In this document: piece by piece, positions 1-16,440 of the stretch
How the letters are laid out: every line of letters starts with the position of its first letter
Numbering within the stretch: position 1 is the first letter of the stretch
Origin: Ancylostoma caninum
Taxonomy: Eukaryota; Nematoda; Chromadorea; Rhabditida; Ancylostomatidae
Direction of reading: 5' to 3'
Assembly: GCA_037903475.1 (NCBI GenBank)
Contig: JBAJFG010000611.1
Location: 1,798,001 to 1,862,000 of the forward strand
DNA length: 64,000 nt
Position numbers and translations under genes: made by a program
The notes under the pieces: generated by a model
The model's input: the letters and a program-made list of their open reading frames with translations, nothing else
Databases searched by the model: none
Told to the model about the DNA's origin: nothing

Positions 1-2
1 TG

Positions 3-3720
<3,718 letters not shown>

Positions 3721-5833
3721 GCCGGGCGATCAGGACCGTCGAGCCGAGCAGTGCGGACAGGAGCACGAGAAAAAGCACGATCAGAAGGAAAAGAGAAAGG
3801 GAGGGAAAGAGGGTTGATCAGACAAGCCGATGCATCGCGCGCACTGCTCAACACACCATCTTTTTCCCTACAATTTCTCTCTCTGACTCTGTCCGTGTCC
3901 GTCTCGTCAGCGATCGATATTAGCTGGCCGAGGGGCGCCGCCGAGTGCGAGGAGGAGGAGGGCAGAGCGCCGTTGGCACCGCGCCACGAAAGCGGCCCCC
4001 GAGCCGGCGGCCCCCGCCCTCGGCCACTGCCCCTCGATTTATCACCCCTCACATCAACGATCATCCCAAGTACGTCGCGTGCAGCTGCCCGTCCCGGCCC
4101 TCGCGCCACCCCCGACCGCGTCTCCGGCCCGTCGGCCCGAGCTGCGCAGAGTACGGCTTCTGCTCCGATCCGCCACGTCCACTTCACCACCTCCGAGCCC
4201 CTGCGTCTCTGCGCAATTACGCCTTGCAAGCCCTCAGCTGTAGATGATGGTGATCAGCAACGCGGACATAAAGAAAAGTGCAGAACTAGCGGACTCCGGC
4301 CGCACCCATCACAAACTTTGCACTTTTCCGTATTTGCACTGCGCTTTTATCCAAACACTCTTACTTTTTTTGACGTTCCACTTTCTACTAGTCACCAAAC
4401 TGTTACAGTCGACATCTAGCGCCAAGCTCGTGAGTTTTGGAAATTACTGTCCTTGAAAACAGGCCGTTTTAATGTCAGATCCATTCACTGTCTCACGACA
4501 TGCTATGTCATGTCAGGAACTGACTGTCTGTCATATTCCGACAATATCATGACCTGGAAATTGGGAAGAGGGGAATGAGACTCCCAAGCTTGCTGTCAGC
4601 CAGCTCCAAGGTGCTTTCGTAGTGCCCCTAGGAAATCCACATTTATTACAGAATTTAGAGTCTTATACGTATCTGAGTTACTTTTAGCCTTATCTATAGA
4701 AGTTAGGCATTCAGCACTCATTCAAATTTTGTAAAAACACTTCAAAAACAAAGTGGCTTTCTCACGGTGGTTGGGTACTGGTGCGCAAAATTGCAAATTA
4801 CGCACTAAACTGCAAGCATCCTGCCGAGTACCACATGTTCTAGCACGTTTTCTTCCTCTCTAATTCTTCCTCGACTACCATCTCTTGTGAAACACACTAC
4901 ACATTCAATAGCTTTTGTATAATAAGTCATAGTTCCACATTTTCGTACACTCGAAGTCGTCCCACGTTCACAATCGAGCACGAGAGAATCGTATCATTTC
5001 TATGACTCATTTATGGGTTTATTAGAGCGGCCGTGTCCCGCTGAATAATCACACCTCTCGGTGCATTTGCGTTCGCACCTTTTAAAAATAAATAAATCTA
5101 TACAAATTGGGCTGATCATCTGGCTGAACACAACGGTAACGCGTTGGGAAACCAACCTCTCTTGTTCCAGTATCAAACGCGTTCGCACTAAATTCGTGGC
5201 ATCCTCATTTCTCCCAACCTGCCTTGTTAATTTTATTTCATTTCCAGTCTTCAATTTCTCATTCACGGATCAGTGAATAGAAGTTGGTCAGCTGAAGAAG
5301 TTTGCGTGTGAACAGCGTTCATAGCGTCAAGTGCAAATTAGTGCTAAATGAATCATGAGCACTAATTGTTGAGTGTGTTGACATTCCAGCACAACGAAGT
5401 AGTTGATGAGCACGAGCAGTATCGCCCTGCTGTCTTCCTTCAGTTTTTTCGCCGCTTTTCCTCTCGACTCAGCTTTCAAGTATGTAATTTACTTCGCACA
5501 AGCTGGTACAGACCTCAAGTAGAGAGGCAGACGCTGTGTACGTGAAGTCAGTCAGCGTTTTCCTGTGATTTTCCATTGTTTGCGTTTCGTAATGCGTTAT
5601 CTAGAGAGTAGAGTCGATACGGATGCTCACAGCTGACCGACCCATTCACTGCGTTGTGTTTGTTTACCAGTTAAGGCTGTCGTCCCTCGTCTACGCCTGA
5701 CAGTGTGACTTCAAAACATCGCGGCTACTCGTACTTTCAAGCCGCTTTACTACTCTTCGCTGCTTGACTGCTTCGTCTTGCATTGCTGTATTGTCCGGCA
5801 CAGCCAATCGCTCTAACTGCATCGTTTCAGGTA
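3721..5833. other. Head-to-head intergenic region with a G+C-rich block
   Basis: This region separates the divergent starts of grk-1 (3720, minus) and the ECD homologue (5834, plus) and must hold both promoters. About 3721-4250 is strikingly G+C-rich and CpG-dense compared with the A+T-rich surroundings, with runs of CCG/GGC triplets. It contains overlapping open frames on both strands, which I read as a by-product of composition. From about 4250 on, composition returns to normal and I see no recognisable element. No clear TATA box could be assigned. Confidence 0.6.
5825..5830 (+). promoter_or_regulatory. Splice acceptor 3 nt before the ECD start, candidate spliced-leader site
   Basis: A consensus nematode acceptor (TTTCAG) ends three bases before the ATG at 5834. 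In nematodes this position is typical of spliced-leader trans-splicing, so no upstream coding exon is needed. A cis-spliced 5' UTR exon is the alternative. Confidence 0.5.
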
Positions 5834-8800
5834 ATGGTAGACAACTTCCTCTACTATTACCTGTATCGAGGTGGAAGTTGTCATAGTAATAACGAACTAA
5901 TCGAAGCTATAATCGAAGAAATTAAGAACTATGTATTCGACGATAGAGGAATCATACTATCACCACACGGTTAGTCTTAAATGTCTAGCAGTTTTTCTTA
6001 TTCTCCTGTTATCTTCGTGGGTTTAGGGTACAGCGGAATTCCACTACAAGGGGAAACTCCGCTAGCGACGAGGACGGACGATCTGTGGAAGATCATAGAC
6101 ATTCTCTTCAAGATGAGTACTGAGTTCGAGGGCCTTGTTTTTCGGTGAGTGCTGTTCGCTTCGGCGTTCTTTGCTTTTTTCTTTTGCGTTCTCTGCTCTT
6201 CGTTGTCAAGCAAACTTCTGTTCGCTCTGCGTCCCGCTTTCGCTCTTTGTGCGAATGTTGCACGGAAGTTGGAGCTAAATCTCTCTCAGCGGGAAGTAGA
6301 TAATACAAAGCCCTAACCCCAAAGTTCTATTTTGGAAGTTCAATATCAAAACTGGTTGAATTTGTGACACTTTAAAGGCAGCACCATGGAAATCTCCTCT
6401 TCCTAGAAAACCCTTGTTCTGTTAATAGCGTGCTAGTGAATCATAGCAGTGAATAGAACACAAGGAATTATCACCTATTTGCAAGATAATGCAGCGAAGG
6501 CTACGGCCACAACTCATTGGTGTGGTCAAATTGCTGAACGATGCGCCAGCTTACATTGGCTCACTCGCTCATTTCCAGAAGGTGGTATGGTATTCATGTA
6601 GTGAAATCCACTAATGCCAAGGGACGTTGACTTAGAGAGACAGGAAGTAACATACGTTTTTGTGGTTCTCTTGAGTGTTTCACGCCATTCCATTAGTGTA
6701 TCTGAGCATACGATCGTCAGAACCTTTAAAAAAACCTGCAAAATCTCAAATACAGAGATTTTGGCAGGTGTTGGATTCAATGGTTGAAAGCAGTGCTCCC
6801 CTTCGAATTTTTTTTCAAGTATTTGAAGTTTTCACATGGAGCTTATCACAGTGATGTGCATAATTCTGTACAAAAGTGCTGAAGAACTCTTTTTCGGCCG
6901 CTCATTTCATAGAGCGTTAGAATTGAACAACTTTGAGTACTCTAAGCATTCGCCCTTGTATTGAGTTCAAAAAAAAGTACTTACTCTTTTAATAGTATTG
7001 TGTGCAAAACCAGTGGGTCACTGGGCCCGTAATCCTAGTCTTTGTCATTTTGAAACTGGGCCAAGTTTACAGCAACCGCCACTGCTTATCCTCCTACCTC
7101 TAAAGTTCCGTTTTTAAAGATTGTGTCCAATAGGCATTTTGTATTTCCAGAATCGACAGTATACTTCACTGAGTAGCCAGCACTGGATCGTATGTGAAAA
7201 AATATCTCTCACTGCAGTGAGTACCTGGCCGTAACCCTCCCTAATTTATGAAGCTAAAAAAAACGGGTTTTACGGAGGGTTTGTGAAGAAATATGAATAC
7301 CATTCCGGCCAGCGTCTCCTAGAGATTCCAATTACGTAAGCGGGATCTCATATTGGGCCGAATTGTACTCGTTGCGTAGGCCGCAAAAGGTACGCAATGG
7401 GTACAAATCGACTCAAGTTTTTTTTTCTAAGAACTTTGCGCTGGCCCTGTGGTAAAGCGTAGGTCAAGATACATGCAAGCCAGGCTGCTGTTATATTCTA
7501 CGTGGAGTAAAGCACCCTGTGTCCACTTACAGGTGGCACAGATTCCGATGCGCATCGATTTTGGGCAGAGCTTCGCAGTCACGTTGCTGCGCAGCCCGCC
7601 AATAATCGATAGACATGAAAATCGATGTCGCCTGAGCGACGGAGACAAATCGTGCTATACTTCGAGTGGACTATTGCAATGTCCCAGGATGTTCGTGTTT
7701 GTCGATGGTGAGGAGTTCGCGGGGGCGAGGGGGCGTTCCATACTTGTACTGTTCGTAATTACCCTATTCACGAAAGGGGGTCCACAATGGTTCTATGTGC
7801 GATCCAACACTGGCGCATAGACCTCACAATTATACTTTCAATGAGGCTAAATTGGGCCATAGACGACTTCAAAATGAGGTTTGAAAAAATTTTCAGTCCT
7901 CATTTAAAGGGTTATCTGGTGAGCTCAGTTCAAATTTATACTCTTTCTCGAAAAGATGAAGCGCATTCTGCACGCGGTTTCACACCGTCGCAGCCGAGGA
8001 ATCGCGGCGGGACCCGCTGCACCCTCTCATTCACTTGAAGCATGCTTTTACACGTCCTGTTACGATTCTGTAGTCACGAAATTCATCTGTCTTCTCGAGA
8101 AGGACTATAACATGTGTTTTGCACTGCACCTTCATTCATTACTTCATTTTGCAAGTTCCTCGGCCAGATTCAGAAATCTGCATTCACGTGAGAGAATGTG
8201 CTGCCACAACAGAATCGTAGTGTGTCGGGCCTGAACGACAGTAAAAAATGTGCCTCATGTGGCTTGACGAACGTAATGCGATGGAGAATCTTCACAATAG
8301 CTTGCATAATATAAAGCTTTACAAAAGAAAAATGCGGGAAAATTTAATTTGCTAGCGGAAAAGCCTAACAGTAACATGCGAAAGATATGAAGCACAAACC
8401 GCACCCTCAGCAAAAAACTGTGCGTCGACCTGTGATTCATCGCACCGCCTCCTTTACCGTCCCAAATGGTTTGGTTATTGGCCAGTTTTCCATTTTTTGG
8501 CAAGGAATTCCGCTTGGCTTCATCCTGTTAGCGGGCAACCTGAATGTGCTATGGGTAGACTGAGGGGAATATTCCAAAAATTGAATCGAAAGCAATCCGC
8601 TTTCGCCACTCAGTATCATTTTGGCTTCCAATAGCGACTAGTTCTAACAGATTTAGTTGATTTAGTCTTTTTTTATCTTAGTATTGCCACTACTGTCGAG
8701 GGCGACAACCTGTTTTATCGAGAGGCCGAGCAGAACGAGGTGCTTCCTAAATGGGTCACGAGTATCGAAGACTTTACCCAAAAGGTCAGTGTGTTTGTTG

Positions 8801-11800
8801 TTCTCTTTTTTTTTCGTGCTGAACTTCAAAGATGTGCAGTAGCGGACTAATAGGTATGATTAGGTTAGATTACTGTTAGTGTGCTTTGGTAGAGGTCGGT
8901 GCTCCTCATCCATGATCAACTTAATGTTGGTCTTCTTCATCGGTCATCCTTTCTTTTCACAAGTTTCCTCTGAGTTATTATCGGGTTCTTGAATTGGTTT
9001 TCCTATGACATCGACCTTTTGCTTCCTGAGTGCAATCTGCTCATATCTTTGTTGGCGAACTATGTTTAAGACGTAGAGCCGGTTTGGCTGTTTACAGCTT
9101 CAGCGCACCGGATCGAATAGCGGTTAAAATCTACTTAAGAATCATATCTAATTCGATTTGTTTTCTCCCGATAGCCATTTTCTCTGCCACATCAAGCCCC
9201 TTTCGGAGATATAGTGTGTTTCACCGGGGAACATAGTTGTGAAGATATTAGAGGAAGAGAGGATGCGAGAAATAGTGCCGCTCTCGGAGAGGCAAGGAGA
9301 TATGCAGATGATAGGCACAAATACCCAACTTTTGTCGTTTTTGAGACGGATTACAGTAAGCGGTTTGTCTGGTTCATAGCAGTGGGAAATTTGATAGAAT
9401 TGTGTTCATTCCGAACGAACATGTTGTTCCATTCTTATGAGTGCAGGTGACTGACTCATCTATGAGCTGGGTGATTCCAGCATAAGCAGCGAAAATTCCA
9501 TTTTGAATGATGAGTATTTCATCAGCAGTCTGAGCAGGAATGTGCAAATAACACCGCCTACCGACGTGTTTCAGTAGTTCATTGGTTTTCAACCTTTTTT
9601 TCCCGAAAACTTGTGAAAAACCCCTTATTTCGAGCATAAACAACTTAATAGAACTTTCCCACTGAATAAGAATTCCTTTATCTCACAAAATATACGGTAC
9701 CTACATGATCCGTTTCGCAGGGATGTTCAGTCCGACAGTAATCGGAGAGAAGCAGGAACGCGTGGGAGGGCACCACTAAGCACGTAACAAAGGGTGCACG
9801 CTGTTTAGTGCAGAAGTTGCAAATTTATGCACGGATACCCAACCGCCGTCTTTCTTTCTAGCAGACTACAGTGGCCGTAGGAAGAAACACAGCAAAGGTG
9901 TTATTACAACTCGCATAAAATGATGCTACATTACAACATCCGTACTCCACGATAATAGAATTTTATCACTTGTTGTAACTGTGTCCGATGTAAAGGCGGG
10001 GTAGGAGGCTAAGGAAAATGTAATGATTTCGATGATGTGTCAGGCTAATGAAGCGAATGCTTTTCCATTACGAACAATGTTGTGATTCTAAAGGTTGAAT
10101 ATTACTTCAGAATTGTCATGAAACGATGCGCTTATTATTGATGCTGCCCATGAATCAAGCAAATGTTTTCACTTGCTGTTACAATGTTCGATTTCCTTCT
10201 TGAACTATTGTCGGGGAGTTTCAGAAACCACGGGAGTTGGAACGGGAGTTGAATAGAAATTAGAAGAAAAAGGACATAAAAAAGCTTGCACCACTTAGCT
10301 AGGCACGAAAGCAAGCGCAATGTGGACAGAAACCCTCTACGCTCGTAGATTTTAGAACAGATTTTATCAACTATTTCCCATACCCGGACTTATATTTGGT
10401 GTGTTTAAGCATCCGGTGATGCCCTGTCCTCTTTGAATCCAGCAGGCCCCATGATATTCTTTTCAAGCTCTTCTTTTGTGCTGTAGTTGGTTTCAAATGC
10501 GATGATAGCTTAGTAATCGTGCACATTGCCTGCATATCTCAGCACACTCACCAATTGCTGCCCGCTTTCCTACGTACTTTTTGTCTCTGCCGTCTCTCCA
10601 ATTACCTTTCTTGTGAAACACTATATCAGGCATTTGGCATAACATTATCCATACCATATTTACAGTGGACGTCAATGACGGTGGCCCATCCACGGCCTCG
10701 AGAAGGACGCGACGCGACCGCGCTACGCGCGCCAGGATCAGTTTTCTCCGCTGAGGGGATGCTATTTCTAGTCGCTTTCTCCCCAATTTGGTCAAAAATT
10801 CTGAAAATCGGATGGAAAGCTGCTAGAAATAGCATAACAGCAGCAGAAAACATCGTTCGCGACGCACGCGGCGCGGTAGCGCGGCGTATTTCTCGAAGCC
10901 GCAGATGGGCCACCTCCATTGACGTCTATTGTATATCAGTTGGAGTGGATTCCCATGTTTAGCATGTATTTCACCACTTATTTCTATTTAATGTTTCCAA
11001 TACCGAATAGTTGAAGTGTACTATCTACATGTCTTGGGAATGAGAATCTGTCAAAATTGCATCCGTAGAATAAGTATACATATTTGGGCCCTATTGGATG
11101 AAGTATAAGTCTTAGTGGTTGAGACTTACGATTTTTTTTCATTTTTTTTAAATTGACAGCTGGTTAGAAGAATCCATAATCCACATCGTTGTTTGACATG
11201 TCATGTCTATCAGTCTGTACCATCAACAAAAACATTTTATCTGAAGAAGAAACATTATCGTCATGAGAGCCATTGTTCATCGCGAGTATCCAACGAATCC
11301 AAGCTTTGTTGATAAAGAACGAGATTTCTCGTTGTCGAACACCATTTGTTTAGTGGGAAAAATATAGGGACGGGACAGAATAGATTGTTGATGGGCAAAC
11401 ATGATATATTCTTGAATTCTTGAGTTTTTCAGGTATATGGCTACGGCGGTGTTTTACATATTGTTTCTCCTGAGCTCAATGCAAGATTTCCAACAATGTC
11501 CGACATTGACATCGTAAGGAAACATCCACGGGAGTCTAGGAATATCCTTGTCACCGAAGCAGTCAAGCAGGTACATATTCATCGTCTTCTTTTCGGTTAG
11601 AAGCATTCACACAGAGCTATCAACATCTTTTCGTAGTTGTTGATTGAGCTCCATATATTTTCTAATTCCCTTCAAATGTATTTCCTGGCGACTTTCATTA
11701 ATTCCTTCCATGGAATTAATATGTCGCGTAATTGAAATGTTTTTGATTTAGAGGCTGATGACAGCTGCTTCACGGAATTTCGGCATGCAAAAAACAAGCG

Positions 11801-13681
11801 TCAATCTCCCATCGGAGCTGGCATATATTGCTCGTCAAAGACCTGAATTGCTGAGCGCTGCGATACGAGAATACGCAGCGACAGGAGCTGACAAGGAGGA
11901 GGTTTGTGTAAGAAGCAGGTCATCTCATTTGCACTAACCATTTGGAGCGGTTGTTATAATTTAGATACCTGAACGTCGTCTATCCGAATGTGATGATGTC
12001 ATGGTTCATGTCTATCTGAATGCGACTGATTGGCAGGTAAAATTTGGTGAAGGGTTATCGTTTAGTTCGTCAGGTCGATCACTAGAATTTCCTTAGAATT
12101 TTCATTGAGAGCTATGTCCCACCCTATTTCTGTTTTCGCGACTTTTATATGGTCGAACTCGACATAGGATTGTCCTCGAAAAGTTGGAAAACCCATCTCA
12201 TTCCTCCTATTTTGAGGAGAGTTAGAATGGGACGGCCAGTGACAGCTAGATATCTGCCACGAATGCTTCGCTTAATGACTCAGTTAATGGGAAGCGCGGG
12301 GGGGGGGAGGGGGGGGGGGGCAATGTGGTAGATGTCCTCGTGGATGACCCCCGCCCCGTTTCTCCCCAGAATAATGAGGTTCAAGAATTTTTCCTTTCAA
12401 TTTTGCAGTTTTTGGTGAGAATTATGCCACTCTTATCCATGTTTCTTGATGATCCTTATCATGTGAAATTTTCGAGAATAAAAGTGAAAAGGGACGCTGC
12501 ATTTGGACTCTTAGATATGTCGGAGCAATGATGTTGCATTTTAATCGTTTCTGAGCGAAATGAAGGTTATGCTACTTTCGTATGACCCTGTCGACCCTCT
12601 AGATTTTTTAAATTCAGCACTTTTTTGTTTGCACTCTTCTGTCACACCGACATGAATATCTAGCCTTAAATGCGAAGAGTTCGGCTGATTTCTTCACATC
12701 TCCACCGAACATTCGTCCAATCGCCAACAAGGTCTTTTCCACAGCACTTCCATCCTTCCCGCTCCTGATATTCTTGTGATGTTGATATTGACGATGTGAG
12801 GAGAATCAGTCGATTGCTTTGGCGTACGGTCCACACTTGCCAAATGCGTATTGGACCGGGTCTTTGCATACAGGTTGTAGTAGGGTGTGTTGGAGGCAGA
12901 GGCTGGAGAGGACCAACTGCCCTCGGTCACACACGGTGCAGAACTCACAACATTTATTACTGATTTTCTTAAGAAAATTGTGTTTCCATCATATGAAACG
13001 TCAAATTAATTTTTATTCAAATTTAATTGCAACCATCAAGTGAAATATGTTCGAATATGACTCGGCTCGTGAACAATAACAGGCTCAAATTATGAGATAG
13101 AATTTATATGCTGTTTCCAACGTCGTCAAAGAACCTTTTATAGACCGTAACAGCAGTAGCTGACATCGAGATGCCGTGCGACATCGTATCCCACCGGGTT
13201 TCTCGAGCTCTCGAAGCTTTCGACCGTCGTCATTCAGCTATCCAGAATGGAGTGCATATTCCAGACGACACACAATTGTTTAAACGGGTTGTAAGTTCTA
13301 CTTTTAGTACCATCTTATAATTCACCAACCAACAGTTGTTGCTTTCTTTTGCAGACGGATCGGTTTGAACGAGAACGTCTGAGTTTCTTGTTCTCAACTC
13401 TGTTCAAGGCGCAGAACTCTCTCACGCACACATATCAGATTGCAAAACTTTGTGTGTCGGATCGGCACTTAGCGGAATGCAGGAAGCTGTTCAAAGGTTT
13501 GTCAAGACTATTTTTCGGGACTCTCATAATATCCAGCTCTACTGGAAACGTGCTACTCATCTCCTTCGCACTTTTGGCATGTTTATCCACAATTGCGCAA
13601 CGGTCCTTTGGTCTGGTACATTGTTTGCACAGCTGCTCTGCAGCTGATTTTGACTATATTCCTGCTGTTAGATGGACAAAG
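5834..13681 (+). CDS. Ecdysoneless (ECD/SGT1) family protein, C-terminus uncertain
   Basis: ECD proteins bind the spliceosomal protein PRP8 and R2TP/HSP90 adaptors and are needed for splicing and cell-cycle progression (family knowledge). Exons: 5834-5969, 6027-6144, 8682-8784, 11433-11570, 11752-11901, 11965-12036, then 13144-13287, 13355-13496 and 13644-13681; phases agree throughout, about 347 codons. Family-like stretches are TRTDDLWKIIDILFKMS, EFEGLVFRI, the LPKWV block followed by YGGVLHIVSP (the family's FLPKW and ELCIIPAP blocks), and LAYIARQRPELLSAAIREY, which matches the AVLKQRPRLVAAAVQAF region of animal ECD. Exons 1-6 are well supported. Exons 7-9 join in phase but resemble the family only weakly. 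The real stop was not found; if intron 8 is retained the frame runs on to a stop at 13771. Introns 2 and 3 are each over 2.5 kb. Vertebrate ECD is about 640 residues, so acidic C-terminal exons may be missing from this model. Confidence 0.8.
10490..10528 (+). repeat. Dispersed repeat, copy A
   Basis: A 39-bp sequence starting GTTTCAAATGCG that recurs at 48050-48088 in the same orientation with about five differences. It lies in ECD intron 3. Likely a fragment of an interspersed element. Confidence 0.6.
10663..10931. mobile_element. Foldback MITE with TA target duplication (269 bp)
   Basis: The left end CAGTGGACGTCAATGACGG and the right end, read in reverse as CAATAGACGTCAATGGAGG, are inverted repeats. 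The complementarity continues imperfectly through most of the element, including GTGGCCCATC and ATGCTATTTCTAG. The element is flanked by TA on both sides, as for Tc1/mariner-type insertions. It lies in ECD intron 3 and is CpG-rich inside. The open frames on both strands are products of the palindrome. Confidence 0.75.
12298..12320. repeat. G-run
   Basis: A run of 22 Gs broken by one A, in ECD intron 6. It could form a G-quadruplex or mark a sequencing weak spot. Confidence 0.9.
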
Positions 13682-16221
13682 GTAAACAAGTGCTGCTCAA
13701 CACCTTTGCAGAATGTACTCTCGCGGTGGCTTCTGGGGATTCTATTTGGTTCTTTCCTCATTTACAGTTGAGCAATGACATTAGTACTTGATTTGCATCT
13801 TTTCACTGGAGTAGAAAATCGTTCTAAGTTCACAAGCGATGATTTTTGTCGCCCGAAAAAGATTCCAATTTCTGTTCTGCACTTTTTCTGTTCTCGTCTT
13901 ACGAAGGCTACACAAGTGCCAAAATTAGTGCTTTTTTAACGCGTCGTGGCGGCGGAGTGCAACTTCCCAGCTGATTTTAAAAAAACCTCCTCTTTTGTGG
14001 TTTTTACTATTTTTTAAAATTTTTATGGCTTTTTTTTTTTGTGTCATGCTCCTATTTCTTAGATATGCTGACAAATGGCCAGCGCAGCGTCGTGGTGGCC
14101 GTAAAACGGCGGCTACGGTAGCCGGGGGATAATAAACTTGACGAGGTTCATAATCATTTGTTGGTGGAACTATGAAACTTGCATTTTTATGGAGAACAGC
14201 TTGAGATAAGAAATTTTTAACAACTCTAGAGTAAAATTCCTCTACAGAAAGTGTTACCACAGAGCTGCCCTTCCGGATCTTTCTCTCCAAGCAGGTGCTA
14301 GCCTAACGTGTTCCTCATAGTGTATTTTCTGGGAGTGTTCCTGGAAAATACCAAGTTATCAACATTTCAGTAATAATTGATGTTCTCCCGGTGAAAACGA
14401 ATTTGGGGGTAGACCGATGAGATGACGGCTTCATGATGGGGAGTGGATGGAATTGGAACTCGATCGAGTATTTATGCCTACTCTGTAATATTTGTGAAAT
14501 ATCAAGTGCTAACAATTTTGTGAAATTGTTGCCTTTCAAGATTTCTGCTGTACTTGTGCCACCCTGTCGAGAACAGGGAGGTTTGCGCAACCATAGGCTC
14601 GGAGCGATTATGCACAGCTATTCCTGGGAATCTATTCATTTCAACTAATTCCGTTGCCTTCTTTTGACGGAGTTTTTAAAATAAGGAACACAGTACATCA
14701 GCGCCTTATACTTAGTGTTAAGTACCAAGTGTAACGGTGGGCGAGTTGACGAAGAATTGACTCATAGAGACTTTTGTCATGGAATTATAAGTTCTGGGAA
14801 TGTGGCATGTACTACATCCCAGGAGTGACCTGACGAGTTTCGCGGAAATCACTAAACTGGATTAAAAACGCGGATTAAAGCCAGGTTTGGCCCGTCGTAG
14901 CTAATATGCGTGACCTTAGCTGAATTACATGAGAGCAGTGAGGGAGCAAATATTCTATAGCAAAAATCTCGTACGACAAACGCTAACAGTGTTCGACAGA
15001 AGAGTTTTTTTACGTCGAACAATTTTTTGGGATCAGTATCGTTTTGTGGATTAGCATGGCAAATAACATGACGGAGTGTACAGTGGCCATTTCAGGAGGT
15101 GGTACCACAATTAGAAAAAGAAGGGTGGCGATATTGGTTTTGGAACGAAGACTGAGGGAAGCTGTGAAGAACAAGAAGTTTGCGTGTTGGAAAAAGAAAA
15201 AAAAAACTCACGCGATTGTTTGGTTGAGTCATGTGAAGGAAAGGGAAAGCGAGACCCTGTGACAGCTATCATAAAAACGCAGCGATGAATGACTTTCATG
15301 GAAAGCTGAAAAGGACAACTAACACAAAAAAATGTCAAACTTGTCGAATTCTTTCAATAGGGATCCTTTAAATCTGGTTGAGATAGGACCTATGGAATAA
15401 CTGGAGGTAGAAGGGTAGCGTTTGTGGGGATACTTCCTGAACAAAGAGTTCCTAAGAAAGGAAGGATTCATTGCGCCATGCACCATCACATAATCCTGGT
15501 TTTATTTGGTGGGATGCTGTTACGAGGCGATGACTTCGAAATTTCAGGCGAAAACAAGCAAATACACTATTTTTCTATCATCTAAACTATAACTACTCTA
15601 TTCATAGTTAATGGTGGACTTGTAAAAGTTGTGAAAAGAACAACGAAATGAACATTGACGAGTCTTAGCGTCTGTAGAATGCACTTTTATGAATTTGAGT
15701 GCGCTTACCAACTCAATTATTCTGGTCCAGTGTTCCTGTTAGGGGCACGAACTTGGCGCAATTCGGCAACCTTTAACTTATTTGATTTCTACAATATTCT
15801 TGCTCCGTAATTTTCATGAAACTGGACAGGGTGTGCTAGTGGTCTTCACCTTTCCAGCATGATTCTTTGGAAAGTTTTTTATCCTTAAGTCGCTACTCAA
15901 TGTTATTTTCTCATTCTTTACGATCTACCGAAGGAATTTCTATTTCTATTGTCATTTTGAATCCGGATAGCAACGATCTAGACCAGATTTTGTGACTTTT
16001 CAAAGATTTCGAAATTCATACATGCTATCATTTATTTCCAAAAATCAATGACGACGTCTGATTCACCCACAGCGGGTTTAAATGGCACGGTCTCTGCTAT
16101 CACTCAGGGAACCGAGGGACCGTGTTTTGCATGAGATTGAAAAGTGCAAACTTTACTTTCAAGACAGTTTCTTTTACTATCAGACACAGTTTTTTGAAAA
16201 TCAATACCAGCAATGGTCAAA

Positions 16222-16365
16222 TCCATGTAAAAACCATGCAAGGCCATGCAGGACCAATGCAAAACCAATGCATCTTCAAATCCGATAATCTTATGCAGAA
16301 CACACGAAAAAAAACCTGCGATTTACTCAATCCCATGCAGAAGCCATGTACACCGATGCAGAACA
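16222..16365. repeat. Cluster of CATGCA/CAATGCA words
   Basis: About ten copies of ccATGCA or caATGCA, often followed by GAA or AAACC, occur in 144 bp with irregular spacing. This looks like a degenerate short tandem repeat; no coding function is evident. Confidence 0.6.
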
Positions 16366-16407
16366 CGGTTTCTAGGTTTCCTGTCTAGTAGCTACTGAGA
16401 TTTTATA

Positions 16408-16440
16408 TTGGGTTGGTGCAAAAATAGTGCGCATTTTCAA
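16408..16440. mobile_element. Mariner-like terminal sequence (solo end)
   Basis: TTGGGTTGGTGCAAAAATAG, preceded by TATA, resembles the terminal inverted repeat of mariner elements, which begin close to TTAGGTTGGTGCAAAA. I found no matching opposite end or transposase in the window, so this is a solo or truncated end. Confidence 0.4.

Noticed and set aside
10519..10962. 147-codon plus and 97-codon minus frames
   Set aside because: They lie in the foldback MITE; the arms mirror each other, so both strands stay open.
12037..12093. Read-through of ECD exon 6 to a stop, giving a 19-residue tail
   Set aside because: The CAG|GTAAAA donor is good and the next exon joins in phase. Kept only as an alternative C-terminus.
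13497..13771. Hydrophobic continuation of ECD exon 8 to a stop
   Set aside because: A canonical GT-AG intron (13497-13643) removes the hydrophobic part. Because its length is a multiple of three, either reading stays in frame; the spliced form fits a soluble protein better.
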